Shown one piece after another: positions 37,501 to 48,462 of a DNA stretch of 64,000 bases. The stretch covers positions 22,886,922 through 22,950,921 of the forward strand of contig NC_086248.1 of the NCBI RefSeq assembly GCF_021018805.1, given 5' to 3'. The notes under the pieces are model-generated. The model made no database searches, was not told where the DNA came from, and saw nothing but the letters and a program-made list of their open reading frames with translations. Numbering within the stretch: the first letter of the stretch is position 1; each line of letters opens with the position of its first letter. This DNA is from Prinia subflava. Taxonomy: Eukaryota; Chordata; Aves; Passeriformes; Cisticolidae. Made by a program: the position numbers and the translations under genes.

Positions 37501-39218
37501 ATATGAAGATAATTTGAAGGCAAATATAAAAGCAGTTGTAAATTAAGCAGCACTATCTATAGTACCTTCAATACAAGACTATCACAAATGAAAAAAAAAT
37601 TTGGTTGTATTTGAGTCTTTTTCTCTTTCCAATTTAAATTAATTTGGGGGTTAAGAATACACTAAACTGTAGCATCAACATACATGTAACTGATTTCATT
37701 AGTTTTTTTGCTTTTAAAATTATTCTGTTTCTTACAGATTAAAAGTATGTACTTTAATTGCTTTTCAAAATGGGTTTAAGTTGAATCTATACAGTTATTT
37801 TCGAGATGTGTGAGGCTTTGCCTTGTAGGTTTTGAATATTTGTCTCCACATACCTGCCCATTGACCATTATAAAGCGTTTTTTTCAGCTCCATTAATTCC
37901 TTTCTATTTTCTGATACTTCTTTATTATCAGGGAGGTAAAGAATCATCATCGTGCACTTCATCTGAAAGACTGAAAATGCTTTAAACAATATAGAAGCAA
38001 TAGAGCAGTGTGCTGAAACATTAAAAATGTTTGTGAGCCTCCAAAGCCATTAGATCTCTTACATGCCTTTATATTCACCCTGAATTGTATGATGCTTACT
38101 AGGACTCCTAGCAGATAATTGCCTGGTCTGCTTGTGAGTCCAGGGAGCTATACCACGGCCACAAAAAGTACATGAAGTACTTGTTTTGCTAGAAATGCAA
38201 AGGACAAACAGGACAAACATAAGAAATGGCAATCTCTAAGCCTGAAAATCCATGAAACCATAGAATGAGGAAATTCAGGGAATGTGGGGAGGTTCAGAAA
38301 TGCAGACAAACACCTCCATTGCCTTGTACTAGCTGTGGTTGCCTCATGTCAGATGCTGCCTTTCTAATGCATGTTTCATATTTGCTTGTTACCAGTATAA
38401 TATAACCACAAATGATTAATGCATCATCAAACACATCTTTGTGAAAAAATGTTTTAAGTCCTCAGAGATACCTGTCTTGTTCCTAAACACAGCTTTGTAA
38501 AACCATTCCATCAGGCTGTGGATTTCCCACTGCTCTGTGCCAGCTCATGGGTGGTTATGAAATGCCAAGATCTGGTACGTACAGACCTCTTTGAGTGTAG
38601 GGAACTTTTCATATATAGACTTTTCTTTTTAAATGGATACAGTAGATTGTAGCAGATGCTTCCTCTGTCTGGTGAATCCTTTTTCATTCGTGGCTCATTG
38701 ATCTAGTAGAGTCATTACTGTCTAGCACATTAATTTGGAATACATGTGCTAAACTTCATTGCAAAATTTTAGGATGAAGAGATTTCATTTGTGTGCACAA
38801 TAGCTACTATTTCTTATTCAATATGGCAAAACAGTTACAGTTCCTTCTAGATAATTTCAATCTGTATTTTCAGCTCTCATCTCCCATTTGATTGGAAAAG
38901 TAGATTTCCTGAATCTGTTTTTAGTTGCTGGGAAGTTAATGAAGGAACATATTTTTTTTCCTAGTGGCTTCAAAACAAGCTTAAAAAGAAAATCCCCTTA
39001 TAAATTAATCTAACATTAAATATATTTCACAGTTACAGCTGCACTCTTCAATTTTTTCAACCTTTTTCTCAGCACAGGATGTATTGAAGAACTTCACATT
39101 TCACATACTGCATTGTTCATCTCTACAACATAAGGCAATTTGCACTGGAAGCGTATGTTTAAAAAAAACTTAGAAATTGATCTTCAGCATTATATAGTGG
39201 ATTTCCTCAGGCGCTTTA

Positions 39219-39238
39219 GTGATTAAAATTTTAATCAC
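39219..39238. repeat. Perfect 20-bp palindrome
   Basis: GTGATTAAAATTTTAATCAC reads the same on both strands, and a further 'gattaaa' follows 6 bases later. It may be a paired homeodomain-type site or chance in AT-rich DNA. Confidence 0.8.
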
Positions 39239-40093
39239 CTGATGATTAAAGGTTTCATTACTAGGCAATTAGCACTTTAAGTGGAAGGCATTTAACTCCG
39301 TTTTGGAAGTGGAACCATCAGTACCTGGGGATTGCAAAGTCGGATGGAACACAAGGCAGCAATGAAGGAAGTGCAAACTGACCAGACGAGGTCAGAGGGA
39401 AGGGAGAGCTGCAGGGTGCAAGAGCATGAACAGCATAAGGATCCCTTCCTGCAGGACAATGAGATTTGGGTCTTACAGAGGAGATATCGGCGTGCAGCAA
39501 GCACCAGTAGTTGCCTGGGTGGCAGAAGCACGACAGCCAGGGCAGGCCCAGCTCTGGGCCTCAGGCACCTCCTTGGAGATGGGGAAAGTTGTTCTTGCAC
39601 AATAATGTGGATCTTGAGGCAAAATACATCTTGCCAAAAAATTTGGCAAGAATATTTGCTTAAACTTCTGTGCATTTTGAGATAGAAACCATTGGTAGAA
39701 TCTGAACTTTTTATTGTAGCACATTTTAACTCAAGTCATAATTGATGATGTTTCCCATAAAAATACACGTTTAGCTGGAAAGTGCCACTCTATTGCCCCA
39801 GGCAAACTGAATTGCAAGGTTAATTTTTTTGTTAGTTTTTTCAGAATTGTAGATTTTGCATACTGGCAGTGAGTTTTGAGATGCCAAGCTGGAAGCTGAT
39901 TAATTCTTTTCGTAGCTCTTGCTAGTTTTAGCTGCCTCAAAATCTTTTTTTTTTTTTAATTCACTAACAGGAACAGTTTAGTCCCAGAAAGGACCTAATA
40001 GTCATTTATATGTGAACAAACTGAATTTATTATTTCATTATAAAATATTTACAGTAGATATTAGATCTGGAGGATGTTAGAATTATGCAATTG

Positions 40094-40121
40094 ATAATAA
40101 TAATAATAATAATAATAATAA
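40094..40121. repeat. (TAA)n microsatellite
   Basis: About nine uninterrupted TAA units, likely to be length-polymorphic. Confidence 0.95.
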
Positions 40122-43100
40122 CTAGATTGAAAAAAACCCCAGCTTTTCCTGACTTAATTCTATAGCTCACTTTGGTATTAGAGGATGTATTCATATAACA
40201 GAAACTAAACAATGAAGCTTAATATATTCCTTCAGAGCTGTTGTGCTGTTTCAAAGTAACATAGAGGTATGAAACTATAATCAGCCACTCAAATGGATAG
40301 GAAGTTCACCCTTTTTTTCTCTTTTTCTCTTTCTTCACCAGACAAATACCATTCTAGTGATCAATTACCAGCATAAAATTCACAGTGTTTGTAGCAGATT
40401 CAGTAAATACATGAGGAGAAAATAAATCCAAATATTTCCCCATGTATTACCTAATCCTTTTTATTTGGTAGAAGAGAGATGTAGCATTAATTAAGCATTG
40501 GACTAAGTCCTGTCTGTAACTGTTGCTAGATAGTAATCAAAAAAGGAAGTATCAGAATGAACCAAACACTAGAAGAGATCTGTAGGAATTCAATAGTGAG
40601 TGTGAGCTGTAACAGTTTTTTGCAAATGTGAAGTTCAAAAAGGTTCAATACACTGTTACAATATTTAAAAACGAATGCCTGATTATGATCTGGTGTTTTG
40701 GGAATAGCAAAAAGTACACTAAATTGTTCTATCACCTGAAGAAATAATGTTGAGTAGCAAGCAAAATCCTCCTTGTAGAGCAGCTACTGAAGAGATGTTG
40801 TAACCTGGATTTTTTTTTTTTTTTTTAATGATGTAAGAGTGCTCATGTCCTTACAGTGGAAATTACAATGTCCTCTACTACTCTACTATCTTGAATAATT
40901 TCCTTGAGACAGGCTGAATTCCAGCATGGAACTGAGGTCTGAATGCTGGTTTTGTCTGTATTTCATAATGATGAAACACTATAAATTTATGTCAGAATAT
41001 TCTACAGATGTCATAAACACAGCTGCAGCTTTTCTAAGATGGGTCTATGTGACCTATAGAACGAATGAGGTGTGATTTATCTCATATTTATTTCAGCCAC
41101 CTGCAGAAATTCACCTGACCAGTTTTACCTTCTTACGTACGTACCTACCTCAGAAGAAAAGGGTTTATGTCCTTGAGGTGCTTATTTTTGCCTGCGAACT
41201 GCAAAATGGACTGAAACAGTCAGGTGCATTGTGGATATTTACGTCTGATGACACACATTTTATTCTCAGGAATATGAAGGTTTTTTCAGGTGTTCATGGT
41301 CAGCTTTCATTTTTATAAACCCTGAATCTGGATCATCAACAGCTTGTCACATTACTGCTAGGATAAGGTGAATCATGCTGTGATAAGGTTCTGGGTCTCT
41401 TTTTGTATGGAGGTGGGTTTTTTTAACCCAAGCACATGATTATGCAGATTAAAAATCCTTAGACAAATGTTATTGCAAACAAATTAGGTGGTGTGAATAG
41501 AGACCCTGGTCTTTCCTCTTCTTTATCAGTCAGCCATCATGCTTCTGAACTGCTAACAACACATCTCAGAATGAAATGAATTTTAAAACACAAGCTGCAG
41601 CTACCAATGAGCCATTAGCCAGCAACTTGAGAGGAATTAACATAGCAATTCCTGTACTAGCAAAATTGACCTTTGTACGTTAAAAGTTTATTTTCTCCCC
41701 ACTTCTTAATTTAAGTACAGGGCTACCATGCAGCAGGATACAAATAATATTTTTTAATTCCACACTGGTGTCTGTACTGTACATAAAATTAAATTCTGAT
41801 GGACTTTGTGTAATGGTAATGACAGAAAACCCAGACTCATGAGTTATTGGAGTTGAACGGTGAGAGAAAATCTTGAGATATTTAGCAAGATTGATCAAGT
41901 TCATCTTCTTCTGGCTTTTAAAGAAAAGTCTTTTTGACGAAGCTATTTGGAGACAAGCAGGACAATTTCTGAAGGAAAATACAAAGGCATTGACACAGAA
42001 AAAGCCCTAAACAGTTAATTAGATTTACAGAAATAGTACCTGGTCAACTGGGTATAACACTATGATAAACTAAATTAACAGGGGATGAGACTTTTATAAA
42101 GCTGTCTTTGTTAAAAAGACTTGGTTCAAAACTGTAAAAAGAAAATTGTCAAAAGTGCTTCAAAACCAGAATTATTACATTATTTACAGTGTAATTAATC
42201 AACCTTCCACTTCATTATTAAATTCATAAACATATAACATGGAAAAGAAATGAGAGATTTAGAATCTATAGATACATTTACTAAATCTGTGAAAGTGCAG
42301 TGAGCAGACCAAAAAGGAAATGTAAAATTATTTAAATACATCTCACATTTTCCATGAGATACTAAAGAATTCAATTCTGCTTGATGGATTTTCCTATGAG
42401 ATCATCTGCATAGAGAAAATTTGATTTAGGAGATTTATTTTTCTAGTAGCAAACAGTCTCAATTCAGGAAATTAATAGATCACACCAGAGTTGCAAGGGG
42501 CATTCTGTATACATAAGCATGGTCTTCCAATTAATTAGGAATCAGTGATCTCAGTTAAAGCAATATAAAGACACCTGCTTAAAAACTTTAAATTCAGAGA
42601 AGATATTTAGAGTTGATCGGCAAGAACCAGTAAGAGCCAAGATTCAACATTACAGCCTTCTTTGGTCCTTCCTTATCTTTTAGTAGTCCATGCTTGATTC
42701 TGTGTCTGAAGATGAGAAGACAGACAGAAGAATGGAGAGAAGTTAGGTCTATGGAAGTGCTACAAAACAGCAATTTCACAAGCTACTCTTCTCAGTTTTA
42801 CTGATGGATAAATTTCTCAATACATTATCTGAAACAAGTCACAATATCTGACTGCATCTCGTTTTTATTTCCTGTATCCCATTAAGCTTTAAAAGCTTTG
42901 AGGAATCTTTAACTATGTAAATACTGGCTGAACAATTTGGTTCCAATATCAGTCTCCCAGTTCATACAGCAGCTACTTTGTTACTTACGCTGCCAGCTGT
43001 CCCCCCTTTTAAATGCATCCAAAGGCTTTGCTACTCATCCAGTCAGCAAGTTCTTCCACTATGCAGCTCACCACTGTATTTTCATTTCATAGCATTCAAA

Positions 43101-43466
43101 TTAACTTTTGAATGGACCACTTCACCATGTAATCTAGATCACATTCTGTAACTGGTCTTGCTTAATCATCATCCTTCATAATTTTGGTCTTTCAATCCCT
43201 CACAGATCTTACCATATTTTGATTTTTTTCATATCTAACTCTAGCTCATTTAGATGACTATTGGGTGATATTACATTATTTCTGGTCAACCCAGAACCCA
43301 ACTAGAAACCCACTTTATTCAGCAAAGATTCCCCTTTCCTTTTTATCTTTTGAGATGTGATAGCTCTAATTCAAATGATCTGAGAACTGTTGATACGACA
43401 TTATGCTACCTTTATAGTCATCATGTGAAGGGACAATAAACTGAAAATGTCGATACCAAAAAAACC

Positions 43467-43470
43467 ATAT
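43467..43470. repeat. Left target-site duplication ATAT of the ERV
   Basis: ATAT lies immediately before the 5' LTR and again at 51984-51987 immediately after the 3' LTR. Four bases is the length made by gammaretrovirus-type integrases. The intact duplication shows the provirus has not been rearranged at its ends. Confidence 0.8.
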
Positions 43471-43862
43471 TGTTGGTGGAGGGTTAAAAAATATAATTTC
43501 TGGATTGAGTAATGTGTAGGGGGAGGAAAGTAGAGAACGTACAACTGGAACTTGACGCAGCTAGCTTGGAACAAGCGTCAGCTTCTGTAAACAGCTCCAT
43601 GCTATTGTTTTAACCAAATCAAGTGTAAATCAGGGTAGAAGTGTAGGTATGATTTAAGATAGTAACTAAGGAATAGGATAATCAGTATCTAGGGGTGGGG
43701 GTTAGTTAACATGTGTATAATTTAAACTATAAAAATCACGAATCGACTCTGTATCCTTTGGACATCAGATTTGGGTGTATTATCACCCCTGTGTCCCGCG
43801 CGCTGGAATAAAGAACCGCATATGATCGCCTCTGTGTGGTTATATGTTTTCCTACGCTAACA
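43471..43862 (+). repeat. 5' LTR of the ERV, 392 bp
   Basis: It begins TGTTGGTGGAGGG and ends CCTACGCTAACA. In U3, two TGACG-type half sites lie in inverted order near 43552-43580, a possible CREB/ATF or AP-1 target. A TATA box (TATAAAAA) is at 43728-43735 and the poly(A) signal AATAAA at 43807-43812, so transcription should begin about 25 bases after the TATA box and proceed rightward. It differs from the 3' LTR at 43642, 43745, 43797, 43832 and 43843. Confidence 0.97.
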
Positions 43863-43866
43863 TTTT

Positions 43867-43885
43867 TGGCGACCCAGGACGGGAC
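43867..43885 (+). other. Primer binding site, tRNA-Arg-like
   Basis: TGGCGACCCAG, four bases after the LTR end, complements the 3' end of a tRNA-Arg of the type ending CTGGGTCGCCA. The following bases (GACGGGAC) fit only with a one-base offset. The tRNA assignment is from memory of tRNA-Arg(CCG) sequences and is moderately sure. Confidence 0.55.
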
Positions 43886-44001
43886 CTTGTGGGCGCAGCC
43901 AGGACCCCGCGACCCGATCACGCTCCAGCCAGCACCGGGTGATTTCTCGGGGAGCCCATCGGAGCCGCGACCCTCGCCGCTCACAACGACCCCTGGTGAG
44001 A

Positions 44002-44009
44002 GGTAAGGT
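44002..44009 (+). promoter_or_regulatory. Putative major splice donor in the leader
   Basis: AG^GTAAGG, with the GT at 44003, is a near-consensus 5' splice site between the primer site and gag. This is where retroviruses place the donor used to make spliced env mRNA. No acceptor was firmly placed; pyrimidine-AG sequence near 49590-49600 is a candidate. Confidence 0.6.
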
Positions 44010-44167
44010 TCTTTATTCTCTGGTCTGGGGGCCTGCCATTAAGACGCAGCGAAAGCTACGCTTGGTTGGGCAAAAGGAATTCCTGGTGGTATTGCCTAGG
44101 CAGCCGTCCGTCAGACATCGCGAAAGCGTTGCAGGTTCGGCATCTGTGGTTTTTATGTATCTGTAAT

Positions 44168-45088
44168 ATGGAGAAACTAAAAGGGTTAAAAGAGGTTTTG
44201 GGCAGCAATAATGCCTCTATACCAAGTTCTTCTCCGTTGGGTTGTTTGTTGGCACATTGGAAAGAGGGGAACTTCGGTCAGGAATTACGAAAAGATAAGT
44301 TGATTGAATATTGTAATGTTCACTGGCCAAAATACGCTTTGCCTGAAAATCAGAGGTGGCCGAAAAACGGGTCTTTTGATGTGAAGGTTATTATGCAACT
44401 TAGATCGCTTTGTACACAAGATGGAAAGGTAGAACAATTACCATATATTGACTTATTTCTGTGCTTGCTTGAGAAACCGGTTTTGTGGCTTGACAAAATG
44501 AAAGCAATGAAGCTTGAGAATAATAAGTGTCTGGCTTGCGTCCAAAATAAGCATTGTATGGAACATGCAGTTTTAAGTGAAATTTTAGGGGAAAAAAGAG
44601 ATGAACTGGAATCGGAATTATTGGTATCTCCCATGGCTCCCGGAACCACCACGGCCCCCTCAACACCAAGTTCTACCCCGCTCACCCTGAGCCCACCTGA
44701 TTCTCTTACACCCCCCTCGCTCGCGCCAGCACAATATGCTTCACCCCCACCTTTGTCTGCTGAAGGTAATTATCCTCCTCTGCCTGCGCCAGCCGCTCCT
44801 CCGCTTGCCCCTCCTCCGCCTGCCCAGGTGCCTGTCCCTCCTCCGCCTGCTCAGAGAACACCCCCTTCTCCACATACACCTGCCCAAAGCTATCCTGCTC
44901 CCCCGCCCACACCTGCTGAAAGATTTATCCCCCCTCTAACACCAGCTCAAGGGTACCCTCCGCTCCCACCTACACCTCCTTCACCAGCCCCTGTCCCGTC
45001 TGCCCCCCTGTACCCCCCCGCCAGATTCACCTGTCCAGGATGTGATTGTGAGGCGGAAGCAAAGGGGGAATGTGAAGAAGACAGATAG
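44168..45088 (+). pseudogene. gag: ERV gag, first segment: matrix and proline-rich region
   Basis: The first ATG of the open frame is at 44168; bases upstream are open but lack an ATG. The N-terminal 100 or so residues resemble the gammaretroviral matrix domain, with 'PLGCLLAHWKEGNF' and 'WPKNGSFDVKVIMQL'. There is no glycine after the initiator Met, so the usual N-myristoylation signal is missing. About 120 residues follow that are very rich in Pro, Ala and Thr and contain a PSAP late-budding motif (44996-45007) next to an LYPP sequence. Reading then passes into a C7 run (45013-45019) and out of frame, ending at a stop at 45086. In a working virus this part would drive membrane targeting and budding. 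Confidence 0.88.
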
Positions 45089-45635
45089 AATGGAAAGTAG
45101 TGACAGTGAAGCAAATGAACTAGACGCCCCAGTAGCTCACCGAACACGAGGAAAACTGGCCCTGGAGTGGCCTCAGGCAGGAAAGGGTATATTAAAATCA
45201 GGCAAACAAAAGAGAACGATTATTGCACCACTAAGGCAAGGGGTGGGAACTAATGGACCCGTCTTTGTAAAGGTACCCTTTTCACCTGCGGATTTAGTTA
45301 TATGGAAACAATCAGCCGGAACATATAGAGAAAACCCAGATAAGGTAGCTCGTGTGGTTAAGATGATAATGAAAACTCAGAACCCTGATTGGGAAGATAT
45401 TCATGTCATATTAGACACTCTGATGGATGAGACAGAGAGAGATATGGTTCTTCGAGCAGCAAGAGAAAGAGCTAGAGAAGACATACGAAATGGTTTGGTG
45501 ACAGGGACACTGGATTATAATTTTCCCACTGCAGACCCAGAGTGGGATGCTAATGACCCCTCTGGAGTGGATATGTTAAGGCTAAAGAGATATCAGGAGT
45601 GGATTTCAGTTGGTGTTCAACAGGCAATTACCTAA
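45021..45635 (+). pseudogene. gag: ERV gag, second segment: capsid N-terminal part
   Basis: Open in the next frame after the C7 run. It begins with an acidic linker and 'VAHRTRGK', then capsid-like sequence: 'VFVKVPFSPADLVIWKQSAG', 'VVKMIMKTQNPDWEDIHVIL' and 'RYQEWISVGVQQAIT'. The capsid would form the viral core shell. The frame stops at TAA 45633-45635. The C-terminal part of capsid resumes in a third frame, where an amber codon (45646-45648) stands just upstream of the next open stretch. The capsid is therefore broken by both a frame change and a nonsense codon. Confidence 0.87.
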
Positions 45636-45654
45636 GAGTATGAACTAGTCTAAG

Positions 45655-48462
45655 TTGTATGAAATTCGACAGGAAAAGAAAGAATCTCCCACTGCCTTTC
45701 TAGAAAGACTTAAGGAAGCAGCTAGAAGATATACTGATCTTCAAGTAGACAGTGAGCAAGGAAGGACTCAGCTTGCCTTTATTTTTCTGGGTCAGGCACA
45801 GGAAGATATTAGGAAAAAGCTACAGAAACTGGAAGGTGAAGAGTTAAGAAACTTGGATAAACTCCTAGAGGTTGCCTGGAAAGTTTATAATAACAGGGAC
45901 AGAGAAATTGTCAAGAAACAGGGGCAAAGCCTTTTGGCAGTTTTAGAGAGACAGGGGCGGGGACGTGGTAGAGGTGGTCGTGGCGTTAATAGAGGTGGCT
46001 TTGGCAGAGGTTCTGGTCATGGTAGATTAGGTCTGGATCAGTGTGCATATTGTCAGATGGAGGGACACTGGAAAAGGGAGTGTCCAAACCGGTTTAGCCA
46101 GAATGGTCAGCCTCAGTTAGACAGTATGTTTAATCAAAGTAGTGAGCATCAGCTGGATGGTGTAGCCAGAGTCATGGTTTTACATGAGAGAGAGCCAGGA
46201 TCAAGGGAGCCCATGGTGACTCTGCATTTAGAAAGAAAAGACGTAGATTTTCTCATTGACACGGGGGCCACACATTCTGTACTAAATTATCTTGAGGGGC
46301 AAATCGGGAACAAGTCAGCAGCAGTCATTGGAGCCACAGGGAAGGAGGAGGTACGGCCATTCTTGCAACCCCTAGAATTGAGCTTTGAAGATAAGATCTT
46401 GACCCACGAATTCTTATACATGCCAGACTGCCCAACTCCGCTCTTAGGGCGCGATCTACTCGCAGCACTGGAGGCAGTAATTACTTTTGAGAATGGTGAA
46501 CTCGTAATGAAAATTCCGGAGTCTAAGACAGGAAAGATTTTGATGATAAAAGAAAAACCAATTTCTAATATTCCTAAAGAAGTAGAAGATGCAGTAATTC
46601 CCTCTGTCTGGGAAACAGATGTACCTGGAAAATCTAAATTGGCACAACCGGTACATGTAGAGTTAAAAGAAGGAGCAAAGGCTGTACGAATTAAACAATA
46701 CCCTATAAAACCAGAAGCACGACAGGGAATAGCAAAGACCATTGATAAATTTTTAAAATATCGAATTCTAGAGGAATGTAAATCGGAATACAACACCCCA
46801 ATTTTCCCAGTGAAGAAACCCAATGGTGAGTATAGACTTGTACAGGATTTAAGAGGTATAAATGAAATAACAAAAGACATTCATCCAGTGGTTGCCAATC
46901 CCTATACATTGTTAGCATCCGTAAAGGAGATATATAAATGGTTTACTGTAATTGACTTAAAAGATGCTTTCTTCTGTATACCCCTTGACCAAGAAAGTAG
47001 GAAACTATTTGCCTTTGAGTGGGAACATCCAGAAAGTGGAAGAAAAACTCAGCTCACCTGGACTCGATTACCGATGGGGTACAAGGGGTCCCCCACTCTC
47101 TTTGGAAGTCAACTGGCAAAAGAACTGGAAATCTGGACCAGAGAAGGGCAAGTACCAAGAGACCAATATTTATTACTCCAGTATGTAGATGACATTTTGA
47201 TTGCAACAGAGGAAGAAATGACCTGCATAAAGGTAACCATTGAGATCTTAAATTCATTAGGAATGGGAGGGTATAAGGTATCCAGAGAAAAAGCACAAAT
47301 TGCCCAACAGACTGTGATTTACCTGGGATGTGAAATCTCACAAGGGCAGAGAAAACTGGGTACTAATCGTATTCAAGCTATCTGTGCTATTCCAGAGCCC
47401 CAGAATCTACACGAGCTGCGGATCTTCCTCGGAATGACAGGGTGGTGTCGCCTGTGGATCATGGACTATGGACTGATTGCAAAACCCTTGTACGAGGCTC
47501 AGAAGACACAGCCGTTCACCTGGGGCAAACCACAGAAAGAGGCCTTCCAGAAGTTAAAGGAAGCACTGACAACTGCTCCTGCTTTGGGGTTACCTGATCT
47601 GTCTAAAGACTTTCAGCTGTACGTGCATGAAAGGCAGCGACTGGCACTGAGAGTCCTAACCCAACGACTGGGAAGCTGGAAAAGGCCGGTGGGTTACTTT
47701 TCCAAACAACTCGACAACGTAAGTGCCGGATGGCCTTCATGTCTGCGGGCAGTGGCAGCTACCCTGCTGCTGATACAGGAAGCCAGGAAGCTCACAATGG
47801 GAAGACACATAGATGTCTATGTGCCACACATGGTAACTACAGTCCTGGAACAAAAGGGGGGCCATTGGCTCTCTCCAAGCCGGATGATGAAGTTTCAGGT
47901 AACCCTGACTGAGCAGGATGATGTTGCACTAAAAACAACTAACCTCTTGAATCCAGCTCTATTTCTAGGTGCCACAGCTGAGGAAGGTCCATTAGAGCAT
48001 GACTGTCTAGAAGTCATCGAGCACACTTATTCAGCAAGAACAGATCTGAAGGATGTCCCCCTGGAGCAACCACAGTGGGAACTCTTTACAGATGGAAGCA
48101 GCTTCATGGAGAACGGAGCCAGATACGCGGGATATGCGGTAACTACAATTGATGTAGTAATAGAGGCAAAATCACTACCACCTAACACGTCTGCACAAAG
48201 GGCAGAACTAATCGCATTAACCAGAGCACTCGAGCTGAGTGAAGGGAAGACAGTGAATATTTGGACTGACTCCAAATATGCCTTTGGAGTAGTGCATGTA
48301 CACGGAGCTTTATGGAAAGAAAGAGGACTGCTGTCCTCCCAAGGGACAAATATTAAACATCAAGATGCAGTCCTACAATTGATAGATGCAGTACAAAAAC
48401 CTGAAACAAGTAGCAATCATGCACTGCAAGGCACATCAATCAGGCAACTCCAAAATTTGTGA
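45655..48462 (+). pseudogene. pol: ERV capsid C-terminus, nucleocapsid, protease, reverse transcriptase and most of RNase H
   Basis: One uninterrupted 935-codon frame, beginning at a non-ATG codon, so this is a continuation and not a true start. Residues 1-95 hold the capsid end with the major homology-like 'ESPTAFLERLKEA'. Residues about 98-122 are Arg/Gly-rich. A single CCHC zinc knuckle (CAYC...H...C) begins at residue 130. Protease has 'LIDTGATHSV' near residue 200 and 'LLGRDLL'. Reverse transcriptase has 'DLKDAFFCIPLD', 'LPMGYKGSP' and the catalytic YVDD at 510-513. RNase H begins with 'LFTDGSSF' near 811, with conserved Asp, Glu and Asp visible. There is no stop codon between nucleocapsid and protease, unlike most gammaretroviruses. 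The frame leaves RNase H near 48400. Confidence 0.93.

Larger units (their letters stand above)
31547..43466. other. Long AT-rich stretch with simple repeats only
   Basis: About 12 kb without a supported gene. Simple repeats include a 22-base A run with (GA)n at 33903-33935, a CA repeat near 35723-35737, a 16-base A run at 36156-36171, (TAA)n at 40094-40121 and a 17-base T run at 40810-40826. The segment 39290-39690 is more GC-rich than its flanks and open on both strands (117 and 127 codons), but the peptides are not recognisable and the two frames overlap. A perfect 20-bp palindrome lies at 39219-39238. Confidence 0.5.

Noticed and set aside
44066..44167. A gag start upstream of 44168 giving a Met-Gly terminus
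   Set aside because: The codon at 44066 is TTG, not ATG, so an apparent Met-Gly start is an artefact of allowing alternative starts.
44350..44912. Minus-strand frames over gag
   Set aside because: Shadows of the proline-rich gag coding strand.
46287..46880. 197-codon minus-strand frame over protease and reverse transcriptase
   Set aside because: Antisense shadow of pol without motifs of its own.
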